A stretch of DNA of 64,000 bases from Bathynomus jamesi (GCA_023014485.1 JAJOZX010012215.1:37003-101002), one strand, 5' to 3'. Positions 1-11,325 are shown, counted from the first letter of the stretch. Numbers and translations are program-made. Notes: generated from the sequence alone by a model not told the origin.

Positions 1-902
1 TGCTGCTAATGGCCTTTGTTTGGAATCTTTGGACTTTGTTTTGTGCCTCTGTTGGTACTTTTATTTTATTATTTCTGTTTTCCATTTACTCGCTTTTTCT
101 GGGGGTTTTCCTGTACATTTTTCAGTTTCCTCTCGTACTATCTTCATTCCTTCTATTTTTTATCTCTGTTCGCTATTCATAAACTCCTCTTTTGCCTTTT
201 CCTCATAGTCTCATCCTGCTTTAAAAACCATAAATGAGTTTATTTCAATTATGCAGCTTTTGCAGAAGAACTTTATTCCATTCAATTGTTTGGCACTGTT
301 ATAAGAGAGATTTCTGTCACTCCATTTCAGGCATTGAAATTTGACTAAGGTCTGGCAAAGATCGCAGTGGATTGTCTTTGATTCATGTTTCTTTTTTACA
401 GTATCCACAGGGTTGTATAGATTGATTTGCCATTGTCATGTTTCTAATGGTATGTAAATGATTGTGCATGAAATTTTAACTCAAAAGGGTAATTTATTAA
501 GCGAGGTATTTGGTTTGACTTTAGAAATGAGGGAGTTTTTCCATTATTCCATGGGGTGGGGGATGGGGGATGTGGCATGCTGTCAAGTCTCACTGATTGG
601 TGCCGTGGAGTGTACAGCTAGGAATAACAGGGATATTGCTTTTTGATGGGCAGTTAGATTTCCTAAGAGAGAAAACACTGGGAAAAAATGTATAGATTAA
701 GTTGTTTTAATTTTATTTGCTTTATTTCAATATACCCCGCTATGTCACTACTTAAATAGGGATACAACTGTGTTCACTGAATAGTCACTCAAAATGGCGC
801 TACTTAAAAAGGATTATCTGCAGGATTTTTATTGTAATATCACTTTTATTTGGACTTTAAATGAAATACATGTAACCATCACACTGGACAGGAAAACATA
901 TA
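1..902. other. AT-rich sequence without a recognisable gene
   Basis: Short open frames occur here (up to about 73 codons), but they are low-complexity Phe/Leu/Ser-rich translations of T-rich DNA and show no domain I recognise. I see no inverted ends, tandem array or RNA gene. It is the left flank of the Tigger element; the last two bases, TA at 901-902, are that element's target duplication. Confidence 0.5.
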
Positions 903-905
903 CAG

Positions 906-1236
906 TTGTCCCTTGACATTCGCAAACTTAACATTCGTGAGGTCCTCCATTATCATGTTCATTATTGTGTGTTTGGTGAGAAGATCGTCAATGACATTGT
1001 GAGCATTGCAAAGCAAGTCAGTGGTGAGGGCTTTGCTGACATGGAGGGGGATGAGGTGGAGGAATTAATCGATGTGAATGCAGCAGAGCTCACCAATGAG
1101 GACTTGCATGAATTGACGAAATCAGCTGACAAAGAGGAAGATGACAACGAAGCAGAAGCGATTCCCCAACCGAGGCTGATACTGGACAATTTAGCTGAAG
1201 GATTTTGCATGTTCAAACAAACCCTAGACTTCTTCT
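906..1236 (+). pseudogene. Tigger/Jerky-type transposase, C-terminal segment (5' part of the split frame)
   Basis: The frame reads an acidic stretch typical of the tail of Tigger/Jerky-like DDE transposases: EELIDVNAAELTNEDLHEL, then an Asp/Glu-rich linker, then LAEGFCMFKQTLDFF. It stops where the long-TIR element entered at TTCT (1233-1236). Joining base 1236 to 5488 restores the frame exactly, which shows that the two halves were one gene. The start given is only the first open codon; true homology begins near 970. No catalytic residues remain, so it is a non-functional relic. Confidence 0.7.
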
Positions 1237-2048
1237 GGGTCATTCTCTGTCAGATCAACCAAAAAAAAATGAAATTAACACCCTCATCTCTCATATTTTG
1301 CTGAAATTTGGTTTATAGGGAGTTTGTGAGCCCTGAATCCATTTCTGAAATTATAAGGTCAATCCGACCAATGGTTCAAGAGATATGACCTCGGGCAATT
1401 TGAGGTCACTCGCGAGGTTACTAACATTTGGTGAGCCATAACTTGGGTAATAATTGTCATAATTATATAAAAGTATATATATTTAGAATCAGAAAACGAC
1501 AAGGAATCCAAATATGCAGGTTTTAGAACTCTAGGTTGAAAAATAAAAATGTTACACTGTAACCAAAATTTGAGGTCACGATTTGACCTCTGGGTTATCA
1601 AATGAGAATTTTTTTTTTAAATGTAAAAAATGAAGGCATAGGCATTGGCTATTAGAATCAGCAAAAAAAGTTTGTTTATGTTAGTATTTTTTGTAACTAA
1701 CATATAAGTGAACACCATATTCATAAGTTGTGCGTCAATTCTACCTATTTTTTCACACTTAAGCTCATAATTTGACCTATAGAAATTAAAATTACATTTT
1801 TTATAGATATAAAAAACAAAGTCAGAGTTCTTGACTAATAGAAACAATCATAAAAAGTTTGTTTATGTTGGTACTTTTCATGTAACTAACTTATAAGTGA
1901 ACACCATATTTATAAATTGCTTCTCATTTCAAGGAATTTTATATCTTAACTATCAATTTGACCTCAAGCTCCAAGAATTTAATAAAAATTGTATTTCACT
2001 GCTAATCTACACTGGCAATAATAGTTATAATAGTGAAAGGGGAAGACT
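1237..2048 (+). repeat. Left terminal inverted repeat of long-TIR element copy 1
   Basis: It pairs with 4829-5483. It is longer than the right arm because a block of about 180 bp inside it is duplicated in tandem (1650 onward and 1833 onward). It holds repeated AGGTCA/TGACCT hexamers on both strands, for example near 1357, 1385, 1402, 1573, 1583, 1772 and 1959. These could be transposase binding sites. Confidence 0.8.
1650..2000 (+). repeat. Tandem duplication (~180-bp unit) inside the left TIR
   Basis: Two diverged units share the order: AGTTTGTTTATGTTRGTA, then TAACTWACWTATAAGTGAA, then a TTTGACCT hexamer, then ATTAAAATT-type AT-rich sequence. Copy 2 has the same duplication near 20190-20540. 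The right arms of both copies have one unit only, so the duplication predates the split of the two copies. Confidence 0.6.
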
Positions 2049-2309
2049 AAGCTCACATGTAGCCTAAACAAACCTGTTGAAACATGTTGCTACTTGTCTA
2101 AGTGCAGAATCAACACAGATAGTTGCAAAATTCCTTGTCTACAGGTTAGTACAGTTCCAGCCAGCACTGTGGGTGGCTGGTGGGTATGGTGTTTTAATGA
2201 GCCTCAGAGACTATCAAGGCCTAAAATATTAAGTGTGTATAGCTATATATTTTCTAAAAAATATATATTACCTAATTGTAAATCCTATATCTTTACAGAT
2301 CAAAATACA

Positions 2310-4810
2310 ATGGTTCGGCACTTGAAATACTGCCAGGACCCTATTCAAAAACACAAGAAACGCATAACAATCAATCTTAGAAAAGTGACTGATGTACTTG
2401 TTGAAAAATGTGCTGGAAGAGTGAAAAAAGACTCATTGTTGTGTGTGAACTGCTGGACACTGATAATGAAAAACCCCACTATACTTAGTACCACTGAAAA
2501 CAACGAGTCTGAGCAGGATTCAAATGAATCATCTACTATCAGTGGCTTGAGTAACATCTCTTCAATTCAAGATCTGGACAATGACAGTGATTGCTTGATA
2601 AAGGAAAATCCTTCAACTTCAGTTGAACCAGTTCTAGCATTTCTGGACCAAACACCAGTTAAAAAAAGTAAGTAATAAATTAATATAATAACTTATACTT
2701 TACTACAAGGTCTGTTTGATCTACTATATAGCCAATTATATAGCATTTAAGGTACTATAATTAATATTTAATTACTAATATTCAGGTGTGTGAAACCTTT
2801 TTTTCTGTTCTTTTCAGAAGGGCTGTCATTAAGCCAGAAAAAGCGCAAGGCTCGTGGTAAGCTATCATCTGCTCAGAAACACCTGAAGGAGAGGCTAGAA
2901 CTCAGTTATGGTGTTCAAATTACCGAGGAGGTAAGTGATACTTCAAAACCTGAAACTAAATCTGAAAAACATCTAGACAAATTAATGAATGAATTGAAAC
3001 AGTCATTCCTGGAGAGCAAATGTCACCATCACAAACTACAAATATTGACACTCTCACCATACACAATTGAAAAAACAGCTAGTTTCTTTCAAACTACAAC
3101 ATACATGGTGAAAAGAAGCCGTTCACTTAAATCAGAACATGGAATCCTTCCGAAGATTCCACTAATGAGCAAAGGAAAAGTGATATCTGAAGAACACAAA
3201 GATATAGTTAGAAGATTCTATGAGTCAGAAGAGGTTAGTCGTATGTGTCCTGGCCAAAAGGATTGCGTGAAAGTTATCAGTGCTGAAGGTGCAATGAAGG
3301 TGCAAAAACGATTGGTCCTCGGGAATTTAAGAGAGATGTTTGAACTATATAAAAATGATGAAAAGAATCCCAAAATAGGATTTTCCACATTTGCAAAATT
3401 ACGGCCATCATATTGTGTGCTTGCGGTAGTGGTGGGACTCATTCTGTCTGTGTCTGCACATACCATCAAAATCCAAAATTGCAGCTGGCTGCATTGGGAG
3501 AAAGAGGTCTTTCATACAAGGATCTTATGGATTACAGTGTCTGCAGTACAGAAAGAGAGACTTGCATGATGCAACTTTGCAATGATTGCCCAAGAGAAGA
3601 GGGTGTCCTGGATTTTCTTGAGTTACTTGACAGTGTGAAATCAGCTCCAAATGAAATATCTTACAAGCAATGGGTGACTGTTGACCGTTGTACAATGGTT
3701 GATAAGGTGGAGCCACTTCATGAATACTTATCATCCCTAAGCATGAAAATATCCCGCATGGTTCGTCATCACTTTGTTGCTCAGCAACAATCACAGTACT
3801 TCAAGCAGTTGAAAGAAACACTACCACCTCAGAGCGAGGTAGTTATAGTAGGTGATTTCTCTGAGAATTATTCTTTCATTGTCCAGGATGCTGCCCAAGG
3901 GTTTCACTGGGACAATTCACAGTGTACAGTTCACCCTTTTGTCATCTATTATAGATCATCTGCAGACCAGGAACTTAGCCATTTTAGTGTCTGTTTCTTA
4001 TCTGCATCACTAAAACACAACACTATAATGGTTTACTCATTCATATTGAAGCTTATGACATATGTTAAATTCAGATGCCCACAATTGAAGAAGGTGCACT
4101 ATTTCTCAGATGGATGTGCTGGCCAATATAAGAACAGATACAACTTCACAAATCTCTGTTACCATGAAGAGGATTTTGGTCTGTCTTGTGAATGGCACTT
4201 CTTTGCTACATCCCATGGCAAAAATGCATGTGATGGGATTGGAGGAACAGTGAAAAGAGCTACTGCTCGTGCCAGTTTGCAGAGAACTACAGAGAGGCAA
4301 ATTCTTACACCAGAACACATGTTTCAGTTTTGTGAAGAAAACTTGAGCAAGAAGATAAATTTTTTCTTTGTAACTACAGCTGATTTGAAAGATGCAGAAG
4401 AACGGTTGGAACATCGATTCAAGGATAGTAGGGCTATTCCTGGAACTCAGAAATATCATAGATTTGTTCCCCTAAACAAGGAAGAACTGATGGTGTATCC
4501 CATTTCAAGTGGCATTGGAGAAAAGAAAAGAATAAGGAAAAGTCATTTTACTAATGAACCTGCAATGCTTGGTAACCTAAAATGTGTCAAACCAGGAGAG
4601 TATGTTGGCTGCATTTATGACATGCAAGTTTGGTATGGAATTGTGGAGGAATATTGTGAAGAGTTTGATGATTTCACTGTGAACTTTCTACATCCCTCTG
4701 GGTCATCAGGATCAAGTGCATATTATTATCCATCAAGCAGAATTCAATACATTTTTCCACAAAAAGAAATTGATGAGAGCATCGAGCATGCAAAAATTGT
4801 ATTAGGCTAG
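2310..4810 (+). pseudogene. Transposase-like gene of long-TIR element copy 1 (one intron, one frameshift, one 72-bp deletion)
   Basis: Exon 1 starts at ATG 2310, aligned with the start of the intact 809-aa relative at 14196. It ends before a GT at 2668; the intron runs to AG at 2817 and exon 2 ends at TAG 4808-4810. The N-terminus holds Cys pairs (CQDP, LCVNC) like the relative. The core holds GTHSVCVCTYHQNPK, then VGDFSENYSF, YFSDGCAGQYKN and ATSHGKNACDGIGGTVKR, plausible acidic catalytic sites. A single base is missing near 3423 compared with copy 2, shifting the frame before the GTHSVCVC block. A 24-codon in-frame segment present in copy 2 and alignable to the relative is missing near 4735. 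It is likely inactive. The family is inferred from its own three copies, not from a database. Confidence 0.8.
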
Positions 4811-4828
4811 CACATGAATCCTCTAAGT

Positions 4829-5483
4829 AGGTCTTCCCCTTTCACTATTATAACTATTATTGCCAGTGTAGATTAGCAGTGAAATACAATTTTACATTTT
4901 TTGCCTTTGTTTTTATATCTATAAAAAAATGTAATTTTAATTTCTATAGGTCAAATTATGAGCTTAAGTGTGAAAAAATAGGTAGAATTGACGCACAACT
5001 TATGAATATGGTGTTCACTTATATGTTAGTTACATGAAAAATACTAACATAAACAAACTTTTTTTTGCTGATTCTAATAGCCAATGCCTATGCCTTCATT
5101 TTTTACATTTAAAAAAAAAATTCTCATTTGATACCCCAGAGGTCAAATCGTGACCTCAAATTTTGGTTACAGTGTAACTTTTTTATTTTTCAACCTAGAG
5201 TTCTAAAACTTGCATATTTGGATTCCTTGTCGTTTTCTGATTCTAAATATATATACTTTTATATAATTGTGACCATTATTACCCAAGTTATGGGTCGCCA
5301 AATGTTAGTGACCTCGCAAGTGACCTCAAATTTCCCGAGGTCATATCTCTTGAACCGTTGGTCGGATTGACCTTATAATTTCAGAAATGGATTCAGGGCC
5401 CACAAACTCCCTATAAACCAAATTTCAGCAAAATCTGAGAGATGAGGGTGTTAGGCACTGGTTGATCTGACAGAGAATGACCC
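4829..5483 (-). repeat. Right terminal inverted repeat of long-TIR element copy 1
   Basis: It is the reverse complement of the left arm, minus the extra tandem unit. AGGTCA/TGACCT hexamers recur near 4949, 5140, 5150, 5308, 5320, 5338 and 5368. It starts about 20 bp after the transposase stop codon, so the gene's 3' untranslated sequence lies in the repeat. Confidence 0.8.
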
Positions 5484-5487
5484 TTCT

Positions 5488-5802
5488 ATGACATTGACCC
5501 TTCGATGCTTCGGTCAATGAAATTGAAAAATGGAGTGGAGGCAGCACTGACACCTTATAGAAGCATTTTTGATGAAATGAAAAAAGAAGCAAATGGAGAT
5601 CACAATGTATTTCACGCCTGTCCGACCTTCGACCCCAGCTCCCACCACCACCACCACTGCCGCCACCTCTCCCATCCCTTCCACCAGCCAGAGCAAAGCA
5701 GCAATGCCCACCGAGCCTACACCACCTTCTTCTCCTCCTCCATTATTGCCGTATGACTTGGATGAAGATTTCGATGATCCACCCCTTCCTGATCTCCAGT
5801 AG
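5488..5802 (+). pseudogene. Tigger/Jerky-type transposase, C-terminal tail (3' part of the split frame)
   Basis: It continues the frame broken at 1236 (FFYDIDPS, then GVEAALTPYRSIFDEMKKEA). Near 5590 the frame shifts by one: the next frame reads MYFTPVRPSTPAP, a Pro/Thr-rich linker and DEDFDDPPLPDLQ before a stop at 5800-5802, which looks like the natural acidic C-terminus. In the unshifted frame the same DNA gives a meaningless His-rich run. It is a relic with one indel. Confidence 0.68.
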
Positions 5803-6942
5803 CTTCATCATGCTGCACAGTACCCTCTTCTCATCAGTATTCATCAACTCATACTGTACAGCAAAAACTCATCATCATCGTCATCGAGGTGAATCATCTT
5901 AGCCTACACACTTATAATCATCGGTAAGTACAGTCCATATTTATTTTTTTATTTTATGTATGTACAGAATCTAACTGATTTTTTATTTACAGAAATGTCA
6001 TAAAAGTAACTAAAATGAATGGTATTCACAATAAAAACATATTTTAAAACATTTAAAACATAACTAAAATACTCTAAAATTGTTACTGATATGTTTGCGT
6101 AAACTCGCATATCAAATTGTATAAGCCTTATGGTATTATATAGGAGGGCGTCAAGTATTCGCGAAAATTTGACATTCGCGACCGCATTTGGAACATAACC
6201 CTCACGAATGTCAAGGGACAACTGTATACTGTATATATAATTTAATAAATATTATGGTATACTTTATATTCTTTAGTAACTTATATTTATGTATCTACTT
6301 CTTAGATACAGTAACTGAACAAATTACTATATATTTGAATGAATGTTGATTCTGGGTAAAATTGTGGATTTTTCAGTGAAATTAGCAATTTATTCAAATG
6401 TTAAAAAACCTTTATATTTATAAATTGATTTATGATATTTTAACTACAGAAAAAAAATTTATTTAAATTATCTCCATAGCTTAAAGGCCCTACATTATCC
6501 TAGCACAAAACTTCTGATTGCAGTATGTGGCTGCCTTGGAAACTATCTAAAGGTGGATTATGCAAGAATTCAGGTCACTCAGAAGCTGGAAACTTGAAGG
6601 GGAGGGAGGAATGCGCAAGTTGAAAAATGAGAAATTCCTTGTCTTCACTTGAAGTATGATGTAGCGTTCCTTAAAAAAACTGGTTCAGCAATGAGGCTGC
6701 ATTTCATCAAACTGCATAAACTGGTATAAATAGGAGTTATACCAGTATGTGGATTGAAACTGGAATGACTTGCATGCCAATATAAAAAATATTGTGAATG
6801 TAAATTTGTTTAGAACAAGTTGAAATCCCAATTAATAATGGCATACTAACAAAAATCTAGGATTAATGTCCACTAATATTGTAATACATGTTTTAACTAT
6901 TAATAATACTTATTTACTTATTTATTTATTTATTATTATTAA

Positions 6943-7025
6943 TTAATAACAACTAGCTGCTTATTTTTAATAAGAGCCCAGTAAAGCCTAAAGCTTAAGG
7001 GCCAAATTAAATAAAATAAATAGTC
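6943..7025 (+). repeat. Dispersed repeat, inverted relative to 33650-33720
   Basis: The block AAGAGCCCAGTAAAGCCTAA followed by AGCTTAAGGGCCAAATTAAA occurs here and, reverse-complemented, near 33650-33720. Both copies lie beside short ATT/AAT microsatellites. The family is unknown and no ends were found. Confidence 0.6.
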
Positions 7026-7691
7026 GAGCTTCAAAATTATTCATGTCATTGTAAATTGAAAAAATGTATTTATTTTATTATTATTAATAAATAAAGGTTT
7101 GGGGACAGGAAAGTCACTGTGAAGTTTGAGAACAATGGAGAAACTGACCAAAGATTCATGTGGTACACCATTTTAACTGTTGAGATTTTAGGCCCATTAT
7201 AATTCAAAGAGCTTAATGGTGCAACTAGAAATGTTAATATGGTAAAAATTATCAGCAGATTCTCAAAATATTTTTTCTGTTAAAGTTACGCAAGACTGGA
7301 AATGCTAAAGAAATTTTCAACAAGATGTAACATTCCACACTATGCAACTCCATTCTGAGAGTTTCTCAATTGCATCTTTCTAGATCAATGGATCAGCTAA
7401 TGAGGACCTATGAGCTTGTGTGTCTCATTCACCTTATGACTACTTCCTCTCAGTAATGAGAAGATAAAAGTACAGCACATGTAACTAAGCCTGAAGATAT
7501 TCAGGACTTGAAAAAAGAAGTCACCAAGCCACTGGTGAATTTGATGACAGTTTGTAAATTGCATAAATAATGTACATATTTTAACTCAAATAATGTAGAC
7601 TACTTCAGTAGCTTTGTAAATAGAACAAGGAAAATTAGCTAACTTGAAAATGATATTTTGCAAGATTTGATCCTAAAATATAACTAAATCA

Positions 7692-7745
7692 TTTATCTGA
7701 CTTGAATAACCTCAATAGGCCCAAGTAGCTTCAGGTTTTCAAGTG
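7692..7745 (+). repeat. Dispersed repeat shared with 32930-32990
   Basis: GACTTGAATAACCTCAATAG followed by GCCCAAGT and CTTCAGGTTTTC matches 32930-32990 in the same orientation with a few substitutions. Together with the previous repeat it suggests that the stretches near 7 kb and 33 kb share an old element of unknown type. Confidence 0.5.
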
Positions 7746-9681
7746 TAAAATATTGCTCATGAGCTTGTCCAGTATTGGTTCAAATGCACTGAAAATGAAA
7801 GGAACAAACCTGAAGTCTACTTTATATTACATTACATTTGGACAATTTATCCAAGTCAGGTAAGTAGTCTAAAGCTATGTTTTAAGATAGAAATAACTCT
7901 TAGAATATGTGAGCAAACTCAACTTAGATTTTTGGAAGGGAAAAAGAAAAATCTGTTTTCTATCAGACCATCAAATTTTTTCTTCTCAAATTATGATAGA
8001 GAAGTGTAAAGTGACTTTTGAAACATTCTTAAAAAGGGTACCTATAGTCATCATGGTGATTTTGTTGTAAATATATGCCCACACAGGTTCTAATACATTT
8101 CTTACCAACATATATCATCTTTCTATGAACAATAAATGTACAACATATAAATTAGAAGCTGAAAGTAGCACAAATCTATTTAACTGTTAAGATGAACATA
8201 TTGCTAGACCTAAAAATACCCACAAAAATTTTCTGAAATGCAGCATAGTGAAGCATTTAAAACCTTCAGGCATCCATGATCTAAAAAAAACTACAAGACA
8301 ACAAACACAACCTAAACATATAAAAAGACAACCTCTTTATTAACCTTTCTCTGCTGTTGTAATCTCTCTGAGTGAAGAACAAAGGAGTTCTGACATAGGA
8401 GTCTTCTAAACTTACATCCTCAACTGAAGAATTCAAAAGGAAGCCATTAACTTTGATGGAAGAACATATAATAAATAGAAGAATCATTCTTTTCAAAAGG
8501 CCTTTCTTTACCCGTAATAGATATTACGGATTGATGGTTTTAATGTCTTATAATCATCACTTATTACCATTTAGGTTGCTCAGTATATAGCTACTTAAAA
8601 TTTTGGCCTAAATTGTGTCTACAAAGCCGTCAGTAACCTAAACTTAATGGCCCAGCTGTTCAAGTAGGCCTTCCTGAAAATAAAAATTGAAGTTTATTAG
8701 TCAAAATTATGTAAGTTGTCCATCACTATGTAGGACTATTAAATCTATTTGCATCCTGAATGGAAAAACATCTCAAAATGATTCTTTTCAAATAAAGGTT
8801 TTGGCCCTATCAGTAGGCTACTGTAAAGCAGGGTGGCTCTGGACAGCCTTGACAGGGGGATGGCTTTAAACAGTTTTTAAGTATATAAGTATGGTATGCA
8901 AAAAATCTATCACAATTAGCCAGTACAGTGTAAATAATCATTACTGTATTTTTTTGGTCTTCTTGGACTTAAGGTAAAATTAATTTCTAATATTATCCAA
9001 AAGTTGTGTGCAGTTACACGTAGTTACACATACTGTCTATCAAAAATCCCTGTAAAGTTTCAATGAAAGCAGGCTAAATTGTCAGCTCAAGAGGGTGGTT
9101 GCAACCCCACCCCCCTAAATCTACTACTACCATTTACAAAAATAGTAGTGAAAATGAAAAGGTTTATTGGCAGACTATAGGTAGTCCCTATGACAAATAT
9201 TATTAATACAGTACAATGACAGTTCATATACTAAAGATAGAAATATATACAATTAATTAGAAATAATACTGTAATGTCGAAGTTAAGTGGACCTACAGAC
9301 AGACATTTTCGTACCAAGAATTTCATAGCTTAGAGAATAAATGGCAGGACTCATGGATAGCTTGGATAATTGGGTTGGTTGATTTTTTAGTTCTTTACAT
9401 TAGACTGTATTGAGCATGTCTTGTTACCTCCAGGAAGCTCAGGACATTGCGGGTAGCAAACATTTGCGAAGCTGAGCATCTCAGGGGGGGGTAATTTATG
9501 TAAGAGTCTAAAAGACCTGTTGTACATCAAATTTAGGGTTCTGCTAGAACCTTTTTTATAATTCACCCAGAGTTGCTATGTGTATATATTATTGCAGCTA
9601 AGTATGAAAGAGTGTGGCTTTAGTTTCACTTGTACAGAGGCAGAAGTTCCTTATAGTCATATTTGCTTTAGCACAAAGGCT

Positions 9682-10149
9682 TCAAGATTGTTTTCTTATA
9701 ACCGAGTCATCACTCAAGGAGCTGGTAATAGTTTGACCCAAATACTTAAACTCTTGTACTTCCTCAATTACTTCACCATTCATTTTAAATGTTATATCAG
9801 CTGGCTGATTACAGCTTTTAGGATGAAACTGCATAACCTTAGTTTTTGTAACATTAAAAAGAATATGTTTCTGCGAATACACTTCACAGACTTTTAGTAG
9901 CCGATCCAGACCTTTAACAGAGGGACTTATTAACACCATATCATCAGCATAAACTAAGTTATTTACCCTTGTGTTATCTATACAATACCCGACTGTTGCC
10001 TCATTAAGTGAAGCAATTAATCCATCAATATACACATTAAACAGCATTAGGGAGAGCAAGGAGCCTTGTCTCACCCCACAAGAAGAGCCAAAACACTCGG
10101 ATGTGCCCCACCTAACAGTGAAAGATTGGTGGGAATACCAAAATTTCAA
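9682..10149 (-). pseudogene. LINE reverse transcriptase fragment
   Basis: It reads, in order, CGVRQGSLLSLMLFNVYIDGL (RT palm motif usually written GxxQGxxLSPxLF), LVYADDMVLISPS (the YADD catalytic box) and EEVQEFKYLGQTI (the block following the palm in RTE/jockey-type LINEs). It is the middle of a non-LTR ORF2 only: the fingers, endonuclease and thumb are missing and the sequence changes to an opposite-strand LINE fragment just past 10149. It is 5'- and 3'-truncated and therefore non-functional. Confidence 0.85.
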
Positions 10150-10166
10150 TCAAATCAGATCAAGTT

Positions 10167-10307
10167 ACCTTAGCACAATTACAATGTGGACATCACCCCA
10201 ACTTACAGATATATAAACACAGACTAGACAACTCCACAGACGACACCTACCACCTGTGCCAGGACACACCACAAACAATTGAACATATTATGACTGGCGC
10301 AGGATAG
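10167..10307 (+). pseudogene. LINE ORF2 C-terminal fragment (LAQLxCGH...C...H type)
   Basis: The frame reads LAQLQCGHHPNLQIYKHRLD and, about 20 residues on, HLCQDTPQTIEHI before a stop. This pattern is common at the extreme C-terminus of jockey/I-type LINE polyproteins, where a Cys/His pair follows the RNase-H-like segment. It lies on the strand opposite the RT fragment at 9682-10149, so it comes from a different insertion. Confidence 0.55.
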
Positions 10308-10365
10308 GGAGGAGTGGAGAAGTATCCGCAACAGCAACCCCATATAAATGGGAATAATAATGCTG

Positions 10366-10776
10366 CAGGATGCTGCTCACCATACTCTTACAAGAGTGTG
10401 GTGAGACCAGCAATAATGTGGAGACAGTACCCATAAGAAGGCGCTGGAAAACAAGCTAGAGGTGTCGTGTGGAGTGACTAGATGGGATAGAGTGAGGAAT
10501 GAGTTAATAAAGGTTGGACACATATCTGAAAAAGTGCGTGAGGCAAGACTACGATGGTTCGAACACATGAAGAGGAAGGATGGAGGGTACATAGGAAACA
10601 GGATGTTAGATATGGAACCACCGGGTAGGAGAAGAGGAGGAAGACCTCAGAGAAGATGGATGGACAGTGTTCGGGATGACCTGAGGGAGTGGGAGCTGGA
10701 TGTCGAGCTGGTACAGGATAGACAAAAGTGGAGGAGGAGGATCCACAGCAGCGACCTCGTGCAAATGCGGGACTAA
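10366..10776 (+). pseudogene. LINE ORF2 C-terminal fragment (RLRWFxH...GRPxxRW type)
   Basis: The last open part, from about 10462, reads EARLRWFEHMKRKDGGYIGN and then RRGGRPQRRWMDSVRDDLRE, a signature found at the end of many animal LINE reverse transcriptases. Upstream, TLTRVW*-type debris (about 10366-10440) matches the preceding VYKSVVRPAM block with stops. A (GAA)n tail follows at 10786, as expected at a LINE 3' end. It is a 5'-truncated dead copy. Confidence 0.75.
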
Positions 10777-10785
10777 TAATGCTGC

Positions 10786-10804
10786 AGAAGAAGAAGAAGA
10801 AGAA
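10786..10804 (+). repeat. (GAA)n 3' tail of the LINE fragment
   Basis: Six GAA units directly follow the stop codon and TAATAATGCTGCA. This placement is typical of a LINE 3' tail rather than a free microsatellite. Confidence 0.6.
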
Positions 10805-10854
10805 TGACAGACTGTACCACTCTAGCACAACATAGAACACAACAACACTAGTGT

Positions 10855-11325
10855 GGGTCATTCCATGTCAAGTCAGCCACCTAAAACACTCACCCCCTTT
10901 CAATTTTGCTCATACTTGGCACAATAGCAGATATACATGCCAAACTTAAATTCCCAAATTATTAGAGCTGACTGACCTTTGGTTACTGAGATACAAGGTC
11001 ACAAAGTTGTGACATTTTGACCTTTTTTGCGTTAAATGACTATTTTCAAAACGGTGTAACTAAAAAACTATTAAAGCTAGAGCATTGATTTTGGTCTCAT
11101 TTTAAAGCTCTTTAGTAGCCCCTTGTTTATTGTCTCTTGTTAAATATCTCTACTGTGAAAAATAAAAACATCCCTTCAAAAGTTGACCTTTGACCTTGAA
11201 TAAAAAAAAAATACCTTCTCCTAAAAAATTCAATTTTTTTACATTAATACCTTGAGTCATGTACAACAAAATCCCAAGAAGCTGTAAGTGGCTGATAACT
11301 AGTTCAATGTATAAAAAAAATGAAT
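10855..11325 (+). repeat. Left terminal inverted repeat of the second long-TIR family
   Basis: It pairs with 14581-15061 nearly base for base. It contains repeated TGACCTTTG/AGGTCA-type hexamers (near 10974, 11000, 11020, 11183, 11190), the same hexamer theme as in the other family although the sequences otherwise differ. Confidence 0.85.

Larger units (their letters stand above)
1237..5483 (+). mobile_element. Long-TIR DNA transposon, copy 1, 4-bp TSD TTCT (Sola-like, tentative)
   Basis: The ends are GGGTCATTCTCTGTCAGATC at 1237 and its reverse complement ending at 5483, flanked by TTCT at 1233-1236 and 5484-5487. A near-identical copy lies at 19786-24089 (TSD GTTA) and a related family at 10855-15061, so a 4-bp duplication is supported twice. 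The terminal repeats exceed 650 bp. The interior carries one spliced transposase-like gene on the plus strand. A 4-bp TSD, GGG/CCC ends and a D/D/D-looking core are compatible with the Sola superfamily, but I cannot prove that assignment without a search. Confidence 0.85.
903..6224 (+). mobile_element. Tigger/pogo-type DNA transposon, internally deleted and split by a later insertion
   Basis: The ends are inverted repeats beginning CAGTTGTCCCTTGACATTCG, read at 903 on the plus strand and ending at 6224 on the minus strand. Both are bounded by TA (901-902 and 6225-6226), the duplication expected of Tc1/mariner/pogo elements. Without the 4.25-kb insertion at 1237-5483 the relic is about 1.07 kb. 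It keeps only the C-terminal part of the transposase, so the DNA-binding and most catalytic parts were deleted. A short A/T-rich 3' region with further CGAATG/CATTCG repeats lies before the right end. Confidence 0.82.
6227..9680. other. Non-coding AT-rich stretch
   Basis: No open frame here resembles a protein I know; all are short and low in complexity. It contains TTTA-type simple sequence near 6905-6945 and 7060-7090, and two dispersed repeats listed separately. A T-rich palindromic look near 8500-8530 is too short to call. I see no RNA gene. Confidence 0.5.

Noticed and set aside
16..646. Several short open frames (60-73 codons) at the left edge
   Set aside because: Phe/Leu/Ser-rich translations of T-rich DNA, overlapping on both strands, without domain or splice evidence.
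2094..2310. Extended start of the long-TIR element gene (reading MSKCRINTDSCKIPC)
   Set aside because: This part ends at a TTTACAG acceptor and does not align with the 809-aa relative, whose start matches the ATG at 2310. I treat it as leader or intron.
8281..8869. Small frames of 60-71 codons
   Set aside because: No conserved motif, no element context, and composition like the surrounding AT-rich DNA.
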